NCBI RefSeq assembly: GCF_051851475.1
Contig: NZ_JBPUSJ010000002.1
Location: forward strand, 372,001 to 436,000
DNA length: 64,000 bases
Direction of reading: 5' to 3'
Source: Carboxylicivirga taeanensis
GTDB lineage: Bacteria; Bacteroidota; Bacteroidia; Bacteroidales; Marinilabiliaceae
Position numbers and translations under genes: made by a program. This document shows positions 45,358 through 54,880 of the stretch, one piece after another. The stretch's first letter is position 1. Each line of letters starts with the position of its first letter. Below the pieces are notes generated by a model. That model was given only the letters and a program-made list of their open reading frames with translations, was not told the DNA's origin and searched no databases.

Positions 45358-46662
45358 TTATTTTTTACGCAAAATAATATTTATCTGAACACCATTGAAG
45401 TTCCAGTGCTCTCTGATTTTATTTTCGAGAAAACGCTTATAAGGATCTTTAATATATTGCGGCAGGTTACAAAAGAAGGCAAACGTTGGCGAATGCGTTG
45501 GTAACTGCGTAATGTATTTGATCTTAATAAACTTACCCTTTGTTGATGGGGGTGGATATTTTTCAATCAGAGGCAGAAGCGTTTCGTTCAGCTTAGAGGT
45601 CGTTATTTTAGTGTTCTTATTTTCGTACACTTTTAAGGCCGCTTCAATTGCTTTATGAATGCGCTGTTTGGTGAGTGCCGAAGTGAAAACAATCGGAAAA
45701 TCAGAAAACGGCGCCATGGACTCACGTACCATTGCTTCAAACTGCTTAACTGTATTGGTATCTTTCTCAATAAGGTCCCACTTATTGACCAGCACCACAA
45801 TTCCTTTTTTGTTTTTCTGGATCAGGTTAAATATTTTTTGATCCTGCGTTTCGAATCCACGGGTGGCATCGATCATCAGCATGCACACATCCGAGTTCTC
45901 AATGGCACGAATAGCACGCATCACCGAATAAAACTCAAGGTCTTCGTTGACCCTTGCTTTTTTTCTTAGTCCGGCCGTATCCACCAAAAAGAAATCGTGT
46001 CCAAACTTATTATATCTGGTAAAGATCGAGTCGCGCGTGGTCCCTGCAATTGGGGTGACAATATTTCGCTCTTCGCCAATAAAGGCGTTGATGATGGATG
46101 ATTTTCCGGCATTGGGACGACCTACAATAGTGAATTTTGGTAAATCTAGCTCCAACTCATTTTCCTTCTTCGGAAACAGAGATACCAGCTTATCCAGAAA
46201 TTCGCCTGTACCGGCACCGTTAATGGCCGAAATAGGGTATAAGTTATCCAATCCTAATGCATAAAAGTAGCTCGATTCAGCAATGCGCTCGTTATTATCG
46301 ACCTTATTAACCACCATTAGCACCGGCTTTTGCGAGCGTCGCAGAATATCGGCCACGCCTTCGTCATAATCGGTAATTCCGGTTACAACATCTACTACAA
46401 AAACAATGATGTCGGCTTCTTCAATAGCAATTAATACCTGGCTGCGGATGGCTTCTTCGAAGATGTCATCCGAGTTGGTAGCATAGCCCCCGGTATCAAT
46501 TACCGAAAAGTCCACTCCATTCCAAAAGGCCTTACCATATAAGCGGTCGCGTGTTACGCCGGCCATCTCGTCCACAATCGCCTGACGCGTTCCGGTTAAT
46601 CGATTAAAAAGTGTTGACTTACCTACGTTTGGCCGGCCAACTATTGCAACTATATTTCCCAT
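45358..46662 (-). CDS. der: Ribosome-assembly GTPase Der (EngA)
   Basis: The 434-residue protein has two tandem GTPase domains, a unique feature of Der, needed for 50S maturation. The first domain has GRPNVGKSTLFNRLTG, DTGG and NKVD. The second has GRPNAGKSSIINAF, the switch GTTRDS, DTAGLRKK and NKWD. The last ~90 residues are the KH-like domain. It is followed by a strong terminator and preceded by its own promoter, 87 bp after era. Confidence 0.97.
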   Translation of the reverse strand: MGNIVAIVGRPNVGKSTLFNRLTGTRQAIVDEMAGVTRDRLYGKAFWNGVDFSVIDTGGYATNSDDIFEEAIRSQVLIAIEEADIIVFVVDVVTGITDYDEGVADILRRSQKPVLMVVNKVDNNERIAESSYFYALGLDNLYPISAINGAGTGEFLDKLVSLFPKKENELELDLPKFTIVGRPNAGKSSIINAFIGEERNIVTPIAGTTRDSIFTRYNKFGHDFFLVDTAGLRKKARVNEDLEFYSVMRAIRAIENSDVCMLMIDATRGFETQDQKIFNLIQKNKKGIVVLVNKWDLIEKDTNTVKQFEAMVRESMAPFSDFPIVFTSALTKQRIHKAIEAALKVYENKNTKITTSKLNETLLPLIEKYPPPSTKGKFIKIKYITQLPTHSPTFAFFCNLPQYIKDPYKRFLENKIREHWNFNGVQINIILRKK

Positions 46663-46691
46663 GATGACAATTCTATTTTATTTCGGGGCTG

Positions 46692-46722
46692 CAAAGGTAG
46701 TTAAACCTATGCTTACGACCAA
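46692..46722 (-). promoter_or_regulatory. Promoter of der
   Basis: On the minus strand TTGG, a 19-nt spacer and TACCTTTG fit the Bacteroidota promoter consensus well. The -7 box lies 29 bp before the der ATG, so der can be transcribed independently of era. Confidence 0.65.
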
Positions 46723-46749
46723 TCTTTATTTTTGATTTAGATGGTTTTA

Positions 46750-47634
46750 CTATTTTAATTCGTAGCCGTGGCCACGCAGGAAGTTGTCTTTGTCGCGCCA
46801 GTCCTTGCTTACTTTCACGTAGGTAGTTAGGTTCACCTTCTTTTTAAAGAAGCCTTCCAAATCTTTACGGGCTTCGATGCCCACCCATTTGAGCTTAATG
46901 CCTTTATGGCCAATAATGATGCCTTTTTGCGATTCGCGGGCCACGTGTATGATTGCACGAATCTCAATCCGTTCTTTTGCTTCCTTAAACTCTTCAACCT
47001 CTACTTCAACCGAGTAAGGGATTTCTTTTTTGTACTGAATCAAAATCTTTTCACGGATAATTTCAGTCACAAAGAAGCGTTCTGATTTATCGGTGAGCGA
47101 CTCTTTATCGAAAAAAGGAGGTGAATCAGGCAGTAGTTCAATGATGCGGTCGAACAGGTTTTGTACGTTAAACTTGTGCAGTGCCGACATGGGAAATACT
47201 TCGGCTTTGGGCAGCTGTTCTTTCCAAAAATCAATAATGTCGTCCAGCTTACTTTGGTCTATTAAGTCAATTTTGTTAATAACCAGCAGCACCGGAATAT
47301 CTGTTTTTTGTACCGAGCTCAGGAAATCGTCATTTTTATCGGGTTTCTCAAACGTATCAGTCACATATAAAATGATATCAGCGTCAGTCAATGCCGATTT
47401 TGAAAACTTAAGCATCGATTCTTGTAGCTTGTAATTAGGCTTCAATACACCTGGGGTGTCGGAGAACACGATTTGGTACTCTGGCTGATTAACAATGCCA
47501 AAAATGCGGTGGCGGGTTGTTTGTGCCTTAGAAGTAATAATCGATAGGCGCTCACCAACCAATTCGTTGGATAATGTTGATTTACCTACATTGGGGTTGC
47601 CGACAATATTTACGAAGCCTGCTTTATGTGTCAT
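46750..47634 (-). CDS. era: GTPase Era
   Basis: The 294-residue protein is the 16S rRNA-binding GTPase of 30S maturation. Motifs are GNPNVGKSTLSNEL, the switch TSKAQTTRHRI, DTPG and NKIDLID, with a C-terminal KH domain containing IGHKGIKLKWVG. It has normal length. It is next to der, an arrangement common in Bacteroidota. Confidence 0.97.
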   Translation of the reverse strand: MTHKAGFVNIVGNPNVGKSTLSNELVGERLSIITSKAQTTRHRIFGIVNQPEYQIVFSDTPGVLKPNYKLQESMLKFSKSALTDADIILYVTDTFEKPDKNDDFLSSVQKTDIPVLLVINKIDLIDQSKLDDIIDFWKEQLPKAEVFPMSALHKFNVQNLFDRIIELLPDSPPFFDKESLTDKSERFFVTEIIREKILIQYKKEIPYSVEVEVEEFKEAKERIEIRAIIHVARESQKGIIIGHKGIKLKWVGIEARKDLEGFFKKKVNLTTYVKVSKDWRDKDNFLRGHGYELK

Positions 47635-47791
47635 ATTTCTTTTGTTTTCTGCTGCGAAGATACGATAAATTGTTCAGAGCTGTGAAGAAATGGAGTAGGT
47701 GAGGGTTATTATTCGTTGGTTTTCGAAAGCATTCATCTTGATGATGTTAATGAAAAGAAAGAAATGAGTCGCTTAATCAATTGCTTTTCGT

Positions 47792-47799
47792 TAGTTTTG
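47792..47799 (+). promoter_or_regulatory. -7 promoter box of the GH20 gene
   Basis: TAGTTTTG matches TAnnTTTG. It is followed 9 bp later by the inverted repeat TGTTC-N7-GAACA (47809-47825), which would overlap the transcription start. Confidence 0.45.
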
Positions 47800-47808
47800 G
47801 AACTATTC

Positions 47809-47825
47809 TGTTCATTTATCGAACA
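47809..47825. promoter_or_regulatory. Candidate operator upstream of the GH20 gene
   Basis: TGTTC and GAACA are inverted with a 7-nt spacer, 29 bp before the ATG and just after the -7 box. The position suits a repressor site; the regulator is unknown. Confidence 0.35.
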
Positions 47826-47853
47826 AATCGTCAATCATTAACAGTTATTCAAT

Positions 47854-50151
47854 ATGAGACTTCCTAATTACATTTGTATTCTTTTATTAGTAATGCTGAT
47901 GGCATGTCAATCAGAATCACCGCGTCAAAGTTATAATGAGGGCATTAATATTGTGCCATACCCTAATCAGCTTACCGAGCAGCAGGGGCAATTTGTTTTA
48001 AATAAGACTACCCAGTGGGTAGTAACCGATGATGATTTCAAGTCTGTTGCTGAGTTTATCAATGCAAAGCTGGGGTTATCTACTGGGTTTGAGCTGGAGT
48101 TTAGCAGCGAAACACCTGCTCAAAATTACATAGCTCTGCAGCTGGATAACACTATTTCCCTGAACGATGAAGGTTATGAGCTCACTGTAACACCTCAAGC
48201 GGTGGTGATTAAAGCAAAAACACCACACGGCGCGTTTTACGGTTTGCAAACGTTCTTACAGTTGCTGCCTGCTGAAATTGAAAGCCCAACACTTGTCAGG
48301 AATAGGGACTGGACTGTGCCGGCAGTAGAAATTAGCGATGAACCGCGATTTAGCTGGCGAGGTATGCATTTGGATGTATGTCGTCATTTTGTGCCGGTTG
48401 AAAACATCAAAAAGCACCTGGATATGCTGGCTATGTTTAAGATGAATACCTTCCACTGGCACCTGACTGAAGATCAGGGCTGGCGCATAGAAATCAAAAA
48501 GTATCCTAAACTCATCGAATTGGGTTCGCCCCGTATCGAAGGCGAAGGGTTCGAGCATGGCGGCTATTACACGCAGGAAGAAGTGAAAGAAATTGTTAAT
48601 TATGCCGCTGAACGTTTTATTACGGTGGTGCCAGAAATTGAACTGCCGGGTCATGCCTTGGCCGCTCTAACTGCTTACCCTGAATACTCGTGCACCGGAG
48701 GACCATTTAAGGTGCGCAATGTATGGGGCGTTGAACCGGATGTGTATTGCGCCGGAAAAGAGGAGACTTTTCATTTTCTGGAAGATGTGATTGATGAAGT
48801 AGTGGCCTTGTTTCCATCCGTGTATTTTCATATTGGTGGCGATGAATGTCCAAAAGACCGCTGGAAGGAATGTGCAGATTGTCAGCGTCGCATGAAACAG
48901 GAAGGGCTGAAAGATGAACATGAGCTACAGAGCTATTTTGTGAAGCGCATTGAGAAGGTACTGATTGCTCATGGTAAAAAAATGATTGGCTGGGATGAAA
49001 TTCTTGAAGGAGGCTTGGCTGAGTCGGCCGCTGTGATGTCGTGGCGAGGCGAAAAAGGAGGCATTGAAGCTGCTTCGCAAGGGCACGATGTGGTGATGAC
49101 GCCGGGAAACTGGTGCTATCTGGATCACTATCAGGGCGATTACCGGGTGGAGCCGGTGGCCATAGGTGGTTACACCACCTTGGAGGAGTCGTATAACTAC
49201 GAACCTGTTCCGGCAGAACTGTCAGAAGATAAGGCCAAGCATGTGCTGGGAACCCAAGGCAACGTCTGGACTGAGTATATGTATACGCCCGAATTGGTTG
49301 AGTACCGTGTGTATCCACGCTTACTGGCGTTGGCCGAAGTCAATTGGACTGCTAAAGAGAACAAAGATTATGAGAGTTTTGCCCGCCGTATCAATAATCA
49401 ATTGGTACGCATGGATCAGCATGGGATTAACTACCATATTCCATTGCCCGAAGGTCCGGTTAATAAGGTGGTTTTTATTGATAATGTGAAGCTGGAGTTT
49501 TCAAATACCCGCAATTATCCAATGGTTTATACCACCGATGGAAGTCAGCCAACAGCTTATTCAACAGAATATAAACAGCCGTTGATTTTTGCCGGGAATA
49601 AGACCATTAAAATTGCCACTGTACTGCCAAGTGGAAAAATGAGCCGGGTGCGAACCATTCAAATAGAGAAAACAAAAATGCTTCCTGCTGTTGATGTTGA
49701 AACAACAAACGTAGGCCTTTCAGAGCAATACACCGAAGGTACATTTATAAAAGTGGCAGAATTGGACAAGGTGTCTGATTGGCAAACACGCGATGGATTC
49801 ATCGACAATAAAGGCCCCAAATACCGCAAGAGTGATTACCACCATCCATCGGCACACCTCTATACGGGCTACCTAAGCATAGAAGAGGATGGTATTTATG
49901 AATTCCAAACAAACCTCGATCAATTTTATATAGGAGAGCAGCTGTTAATTAATAATGATGGTGAAGTGAAACGTTTCTCGCGCAATAATTCCACCATTGC
50001 CTTATCAAAGGGAAAGCACCCTGTAAAGCTTATCTACCTGAATAATATTATTGGCGGATGGCCGCAGGCCTGGAATGGCCCTAAGGTGCAGTATCGCTTG
50101 TTGGGCGATGAGAAATTTACTCAGGTTGAAAATACGCACTATACTTACTAA
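47854..50151 (+). CDS. Beta-N-acetylhexosaminidase lipoprotein, GH20 family
   Basis: The 765-residue lipoprotein has the lipobox LMAC with acylated Cys18. A GH20b-like N-terminal domain (~30-150) is followed by the catalytic barrel with FSWRGMHLDVCRHF, HWHLTEDQGWRIEI and the catalytic pair Asp330-Glu331 in HIGGDECPK. A chitobiase-type C-terminal domain (VYTTDGSQPTAYS) follows, then a PA14-like module (~630-765, YLSIEEDGIYEFQTN). It removes terminal GlcNAc or GalNAc from glycans or chitin fragments at the cell surface or periplasm. It is a single gene with its own terminator. Confidence 0.94.
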   Translation: MRLPNYICILLLVMLMACQSESPRQSYNEGINIVPYPNQLTEQQGQFVLNKTTQWVVTDDDFKSVAEFINAKLGLSTGFELEFSSETPAQNYIALQLDNTISLNDEGYELTVTPQAVVIKAKTPHGAFYGLQTFLQLLPAEIESPTLVRNRDWTVPAVEISDEPRFSWRGMHLDVCRHFVPVENIKKHLDMLAMFKMNTFHWHLTEDQGWRIEIKKYPKLIELGSPRIEGEGFEHGGYYTQEEVKEIVNYAAERFITVVPEIELPGHALAALTAYPEYSCTGGPFKVRNVWGVEPDVYCAGKEETFHFLEDVIDEVVALFPSVYFHIGGDECPKDRWKECADCQRRMKQEGLKDEHELQSYFVKRIEKVLIAHGKKMIGWDEILEGGLAESAAVMSWRGEKGGIEAASQGHDVVMTPGNWCYLDHYQGDYRVEPVAIGGYTTLEESYNYEPVPAELSEDKAKHVLGTQGNVWTEYMYTPELVEYRVYPRLLALAEVNWTAKENKDYESFARRINNQLVRMDQHGINYHIPLPEGPVNKVVFIDNVKLEFSNTRNYPMVYTTDGSQPTAYSTEYKQPLIFAGNKTIKIATVLPSGKMSRVRTIQIEKTKMLPAVDVETTNVGLSEQYTEGTFIKVAELDKVSDWQTRDGFIDNKGPKYRKSDYHHPSAHLYTGYLSIEEDGIYEFQTNLDQFYIGEQLLINNDGEVKRFSRNNSTIALSKGKHPVKLIYLNNIIGGWPQAWNGPKVQYRLLGDEKFTQVENTHYTY

Positions 50152-50202
50152 GTTGAAATGCTGATGCCCATTATTCCGGGCGATGAGTTTTCGATGGTAA
50201 TG

Positions 50203-50235
50203 AATCCCCTGAGGTTTTCTTCAGGGGATTTTTTT
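50203..50235 (+). terminator. Intrinsic terminator of the GH20 gene
   Basis: AATCCCCTGA and TCAGGGGATT form a perfect 10-bp stem with an 8-nt loop, followed directly by TTTTT. Confidence 0.88.
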
Positions 50236-50308
50236 ACGATCCGATTAGGATGTTCTTTCAAAGTCAGCTATTGCATTTGCCTTATAAATGAGAATAACGT
50301 ATCTTAAA

Positions 50309-50349
50309 ATGCGACAATAAAATTTTATCAATCAAACAGATAGTCGCAT
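50309..50349 (+). promoter_or_regulatory. Leader inverted repeat abutting the start codon
   Basis: ATGCGAC (50309-50315) and GTCGCAT (50343-50349) are perfect complements enclosing 27 nt. The second arm ends one base before the ATG of the 877-residue gene. In the mRNA this could fold and affect ribosome access. Confidence 0.35.
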
Positions 50350-50350
50350 C

Positions 50351-52984
50351 ATGAAAACTTCAATCCCCCAAAGTGTCATTCCAGAATCTATCGACTCGCC
50401 TAATGCTTTAACAACCTACTACACCACCAATGTGCTTTATCCAAAAATAGGCCCGCTGGCGGTTAACCGGTATGTAAAACTAATAGCGCGCTTACTAAAG
50501 GATTATGCTGCTTCTGTTCATTTAATTGAACTGGTTAAAGCCTATAAGGAGCAGTTTGGTAAGAATGTGAGAGTGCTTGAACAGCCGGCTGCCTGGTTGA
50601 GAGAAGAGCTTGTTTTTCAACCTTTACTAGGTAGTTCGGATAACTATTTAAACGCATTTGTGGTTGATTTGTCCGCTTTTAGAAGCCCGCATACAGGTAG
50701 TAAGGCAGATTTTCGAACCGGTGATAAACCGGCAGCAGGTTCAGCAGGAAGTCCTAATGAATCCATTGGGACTGGCCGGAGCATTCCTGTGGTGAGAGCT
50801 CATCCTGTTATCATCACTTCAACCCGGCTGGGCAATGAATCAATTAGGGCCATTAGCGATATTAAAGAGGGTGAATTGGAGTTGATGAATAGCCGTATCG
50901 TTGCCCGCCCAATCACCCGTGAAGAACTGACCGAAGCAAATGCTGCATTCAGTTCACTTCATACAGGTGAAGGCTTGCGCCTTAAGGCCGGAGAAGCGCA
51001 GGCAATTGTTAAAAGTCAGGAACGCGCCTATAAATTGGGCAATATTTTGCACGGTCTTTCACAAGTCAATGCTGTTATGCCCGATCTGATCGAGAATGAA
51101 ATAATTCGCACCAAAGGCGAGCTTGTGGAAGCATCACTGTTTAGGGAAGCCGACTATCTGCTCAAGACTGCTCAGAAGTTGGCACATCAGTTTCAGGTTA
51201 CACTAAACCGGTTAAAAGAAATTAGCAGGTTGATCGATCAGGCTTTTGCCTACCTGCTTGGATTGGGAGCTGCCGAAAAGGGCCTTTTCAAACTTTACAA
51301 GACCAATGCAGCCTTTAAGAAGCAGGTACAGTTGTATATTATTGGAAAGCTCGATAAGGCAAAAATTATTGATAATGCCCTGCTGCCTTTACCGGGTGAA
51401 AGTGCCCTTGCACAATCCCGCGAGTGGGCGTTTCAGCGGCAGGAAAAGCTGCAACTATTCATTCAGAAGCCTGTTTTTAGAGGCCCGTTTAGTGCGGTGT
51501 CGGTGTCTCCCAACAGTGAGCTAACCATTTCGGAAACACACTTTTCCAGTCAGTTTATTAGTAGCGGCCAGGCGCAGGGTACAGCCGTTAATCAGCTGAC
51601 AGAGCGAGGTGTTTTTTCTTCTGATCGCTTCCGATCGGAGCTATCTAACATGACAGAAAGTGGCGAGATGGATGAAAACTCTTTCAGTTCGGAGGCCACC
51701 TTACTAAATACCCTTCGTGAGCGGCGAAGAGAAACAATAGATCTGACACTAACCAATATTTCGAGGGAAAATGAAGAGCGCACGCTCAGTGCGTATGAAG
51801 TGGGGCGTAATGCTTCAAAAAATTATACAACCAAGGGGAAGGATCCTGATTTTGCAACCACTGAGCTTAGCTTTCAGGTGGTCACACCGGTAGATGTTAA
51901 AGTGAGTTTGGAAGCGGTTAACCTTGTGTGGGCACCGCATATTCCATCGCCTTTTATTAGTCTGCACAGAATCATCAGGCGCCGAAAACAAAGAGCACAG
52001 CTCGATTATATCCAACAGAACTACGTGATTGATCCGGTGAGACCCATTGAAGAGTACGAAGAGGCGATTATTGAAAAGGAGCTGGGTATTCGAGGACGCC
52101 ACCGTTATCAAACCGGTACCTTCGATTTTCCGGTAGGAGCGAGCTACCAAACTGGTGGCTGGGAGCTCGATTTGGCTGCCTCCACCGTTGATTTTCGCAA
52201 TGGAACCAGTGATGATTATAACTGGAATGAGGCCTGGAACTGGGATGATTTGGAGAACTGGGATACGCACTTTCAAACATTGGAACAGGACGGTAACCGC
52301 ATCACAGGTGTGGCGGTGCTGGAAACCACCGATCCCGAATATTTTAACCGGGGCTTTTTTACTTTTCGTTTTGTGATGAAACGCTTGACTGAAGCCAGCA
52401 AAGCTGCATTGCGGGTGTATGCTTCCGATCAGGCTGTTGCCGAGGCGGAGCGTCGGGCTGTCAGGTCTAGAGCACGACAGTATGCCAAACTCAAAGAAGA
52501 CGAACTGATACAGCAATTTGAAGACAGGCTCAAACTCGAAGAGGAGGTGTTTGATGTTCTGATTCAACGCGTATTTCAGGGCCAGGACCCCAATCATTTT
52601 AGCTACTATAAGGAAGTCATCCGATCGTGTATCAACTGGTCGGAAGCCGCCATTCATTTTGAGTCGAATGACAGCCCTGGATTGCCGTTTCCCGAATACA
52701 GCCGTTCGCATTTCATGAATGCCACCGGTGTGCGGTTTATCCTGCCAATATTGCGTAATGCGGAAGATAATTTTGTCGATTCCATCCGGCAAAACGGGAG
52801 TGATTATTACAGTGAATCTGTGGAAAAGGTGCGGCAATTGACAGAGCAATACCGGCAGACGCTGGCTGATTTAAAAGCTGCTGACTCTGAAAAGCTTATT
52901 TTGGATCAGTACACTAAAGATGTTGTCATAGGAAATCACCTGGAGGCAGTTATTTCCAACCACCCTTTCACCAATCAGGAATAA
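50351..52984 (+). CDS. Large cytosolic protein of unknown family, paired with a PhoD-like phosphatase
   Basis: The 877-residue protein has no signal peptide or membrane segment. I recognise no domain. Residues ~1-110 are helical. About 110-160 is a Gly/Ser/Ala-rich linker. About 200-345 is strongly helical. About 370-500 is Ser/Thr/Glu-rich. About 500-690 is beta-rich with an unusual Trp/Asp/Asn cluster near 621-640 (YNWNEAWNWDDLENWD). The last ~180 residues are helical and coiled-coil-like with many charged residues. Base composition matches the core genome. The stop is 21 bp before a PhoD-like gene, so the two are surely one operon. The modular layout suggests a structural or scaffolding role, but I will not assign one. 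Confidence 0.85.
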   Translation: MKTSIPQSVIPESIDSPNALTTYYTTNVLYPKIGPLAVNRYVKLIARLLKDYAASVHLIELVKAYKEQFGKNVRVLEQPAAWLREELVFQPLLGSSDNYLNAFVVDLSAFRSPHTGSKADFRTGDKPAAGSAGSPNESIGTGRSIPVVRAHPVIITSTRLGNESIRAISDIKEGELELMNSRIVARPITREELTEANAAFSSLHTGEGLRLKAGEAQAIVKSQERAYKLGNILHGLSQVNAVMPDLIENEIIRTKGELVEASLFREADYLLKTAQKLAHQFQVTLNRLKEISRLIDQAFAYLLGLGAAEKGLFKLYKTNAAFKKQVQLYIIGKLDKAKIIDNALLPLPGESALAQSREWAFQRQEKLQLFIQKPVFRGPFSAVSVSPNSELTISETHFSSQFISSGQAQGTAVNQLTERGVFSSDRFRSELSNMTESGEMDENSFSSEATLLNTLRERRRETIDLTLTNISRENEERTLSAYEVGRNASKNYTTKGKDPDFATTELSFQVVTPVDVKVSLEAVNLVWAPHIPSPFISLHRIIRRRKQRAQLDYIQQNYVIDPVRPIEEYEEAIIEKELGIRGRHRYQTGTFDFPVGASYQTGGWELDLAASTVDFRNGTSDDYNWNEAWNWDDLENWDTHFQTLEQDGNRITGVAVLETTDPEYFNRGFFTFRFVMKRLTEASKAALRVYASDQAVAEAERRAVRSRARQYAKLKEDELIQQFEDRLKLEEEVFDVLIQRVFQGQDPNHFSYYKEVIRSCINWSEAAIHFESNDSPGLPFPEYSRSHFMNATGVRFILPILRNAEDNFVDSIRQNGSDYYSESVEKVRQLTEQYRQTLADLKAADSEKLILDQYTKDVVIGNHLEAVISNHPFTNQE

Positions 52985-53005
52985 TCATTACGGAATAATT
53001 TCGCT

Positions 53006-54643
53006 ATGCTTAACAATGTTAATTATCCGGTTGAAGCGCAGGTGATTATTATTATGGGGCAGCCTGCGCTGTACGAGCGTTCTTGGATGATAAGTCCATT
53101 ATTGAGAGGGGATTATTCGTTGATTATTTATCCTCGCGGTATGCTCGATCTTTCTTTTTCGGTTTTTCGGTTTGATGTGTTTTGTGCAGCTGGTGACCAG
53201 GCACCTGAGCAGTTGCGTTTTGAGGTTCCTGTCTATTTGCGCAGTGTTAAAGAGTGGGAGTGGAAATTCATTAAATGGGACAGGAGCATGGATTTGCATC
53301 TTGAGGATAAGGCACCTTCTGTTTCTGAACTGCTGTTTGAGCATCAGCTGTCTGCCGAAGGCAGCTTTGCACTCAAACCTTCAGGCATCAGTCTTCCCCA
53401 CACTCTTGTTGTATGGTCGTGTAATCAGCCTTTTGAAACCAATGCCAATGGTGAAGCAATTCTTCATGCGCATGCCGAAGCCATTTTTGACTGGTATGCC
53501 AGGCAGGTCTCCAATTTTAAGCCCGATGTCATCTGGGGATTAGGTGATACCGGCTATAGTGATGGCACCGAAGCAACCGACTTCATCAATCAGTACTATA
53601 ACAACCCACAGGTATTGAATAGTTCAGTGGGCAAGGAGAGCCTGCTAAAAGCCTATCGACGAATGTACAAAGGGCATTGGAGTTTTCGGCCACTGCAAGA
53701 AGTGATGAGAAATTTTCCGCATATTACCGTATGGGATGATCATGAAATTAGGGATGGTTGGGGCAGTGAAAGTAATGACTTTGAAAAAAGCAATACGGTT
53801 ATTTTTCAACAGGCTCGTAAGGTGGCCGGGGAATTTATTCTTAATAACGGACCACGGGTGGTGCCTGATTCAGACAGTGGTGATGCTCCGAATGATGCGC
53901 ATCAGGCCTATGTGGAGGGCAATATTGCCTCGTTTGTGTTTGACGGGCGTTCGAGCCGAAAATACAGTGACCCCAATGGACAAGTGGTATCAGCCTCTCA
54001 ACTGGAAGATTTTAGGGTGTTCTGTCAGCTGGTGGCTCAAACGATGGAGGTAAAATTTTTACTGATGGGTTCGGCAGTGCCTTTTATTAACCTGAAGGAT
54101 TTCATTGAACGTTTGGGCGCCAATACACCGGACTTTGTTAATGAATTGGTCGCTGAAATTCGGGATGATGTGCGAGATAGCTGGCACTCACCGGGTAATA
54201 TCAACCAGTTAAAAAAAATGATAAGCATTATCCGTCAGCTTCATCGAAACCGTCCGGATATCAACATTGTCAATATATCAGGTGATATTCATGTCGCCAA
54301 TTTGTTTTCGTTTCAGCCTTTAGGGTTTACAAGGGCACTCTATCAGGTGACCACTTCTGCGTTAACAAACAGGGAGCATCCAAGTGAGTTGCTTAACGAT
54401 TTGCTTCAGGTTGGTACAGAGGCCTGGTCCGAAGCACTAGGTCTGATCACCCGAATCTGGCCAACAGTATCGGAGCCAAATATTCTTAAGATTGAACCGG
54501 TTGGGCAGGATTTGCAGTTAAGTCTCAAAGTTTTTGACACGGCGTATACAGAAAAGGCCAGCCGCCCTTTAGACAGCAGCATGGATTTGGTTTACAGGGT
54601 AGGGCACCATCGATTGGTGGGCGAGCATTTGTTACCCGTTTAA
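53006..54643 (+). CDS. PhoD-like metallophosphatase without signal peptide
   Basis: The 545-residue protein has a N-terminal beta-rich domain (~1-125) and then a PhoD-type metallophosphoesterase. Metal-site motifs are GLGDTGYSDG (~177), WDDHEIRDGWG (~244), FDGRSSRKYSD, and NISGDIHVAN (~425). Secreted PhoD enzymes are Tat-exported phosphodiesterases/alkaline phosphatases; this one has no signal and should be cytosolic. That places it with an uncharacterised intracellular branch of the family. It is the second gene of a two-gene operon with the 877-residue protein. The substrate is unknown. Confidence 0.88.
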   Translation: MLNNVNYPVEAQVIIIMGQPALYERSWMISPLLRGDYSLIIYPRGMLDLSFSVFRFDVFCAAGDQAPEQLRFEVPVYLRSVKEWEWKFIKWDRSMDLHLEDKAPSVSELLFEHQLSAEGSFALKPSGISLPHTLVVWSCNQPFETNANGEAILHAHAEAIFDWYARQVSNFKPDVIWGLGDTGYSDGTEATDFINQYYNNPQVLNSSVGKESLLKAYRRMYKGHWSFRPLQEVMRNFPHITVWDDHEIRDGWGSESNDFEKSNTVIFQQARKVAGEFILNNGPRVVPDSDSGDAPNDAHQAYVEGNIASFVFDGRSSRKYSDPNGQVVSASQLEDFRVFCQLVAQTMEVKFLLMGSAVPFINLKDFIERLGANTPDFVNELVAEIRDDVRDSWHSPGNINQLKKMISIIRQLHRNRPDINIVNISGDIHVANLFSFQPLGFTRALYQVTTSALTNREHPSELLNDLLQVGTEAWSEALGLITRIWPTVSEPNILKIEPVGQDLQLSLKVFDTAYTEKASRPLDSSMDLVYRVGHHRLVGEHLLPV

Positions 54644-54880
54644 TAACCAGATGGCGATGGGTAATTAATTGATTTTATTGCATGTTCAGTCTATTTTGGT
54701 TGATAAAGTATTGTTTGAGGTTGGCCGAATTGTTGCCGGGGCACTTTCAGATGCAGCAAAGCCTTTTTAACAGGTAAGCAGAGCGAAGTTGGTAAAGCTT
54801 GATTTTTAACTTTTTAATGGGTGGTGTATTAAAAAAATAGCTATATTTTCACTTTCACTAAGCCAAACTAACTGTTTATA

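Noticed and set aside
51815..52849. 344-codon antisense frame opposite the 877-residue gene
   Set aside because: It is the longest shadow frame in the window, but it lies wholly within the coding sequence, has no promoter or export signal and no recognisable motif.
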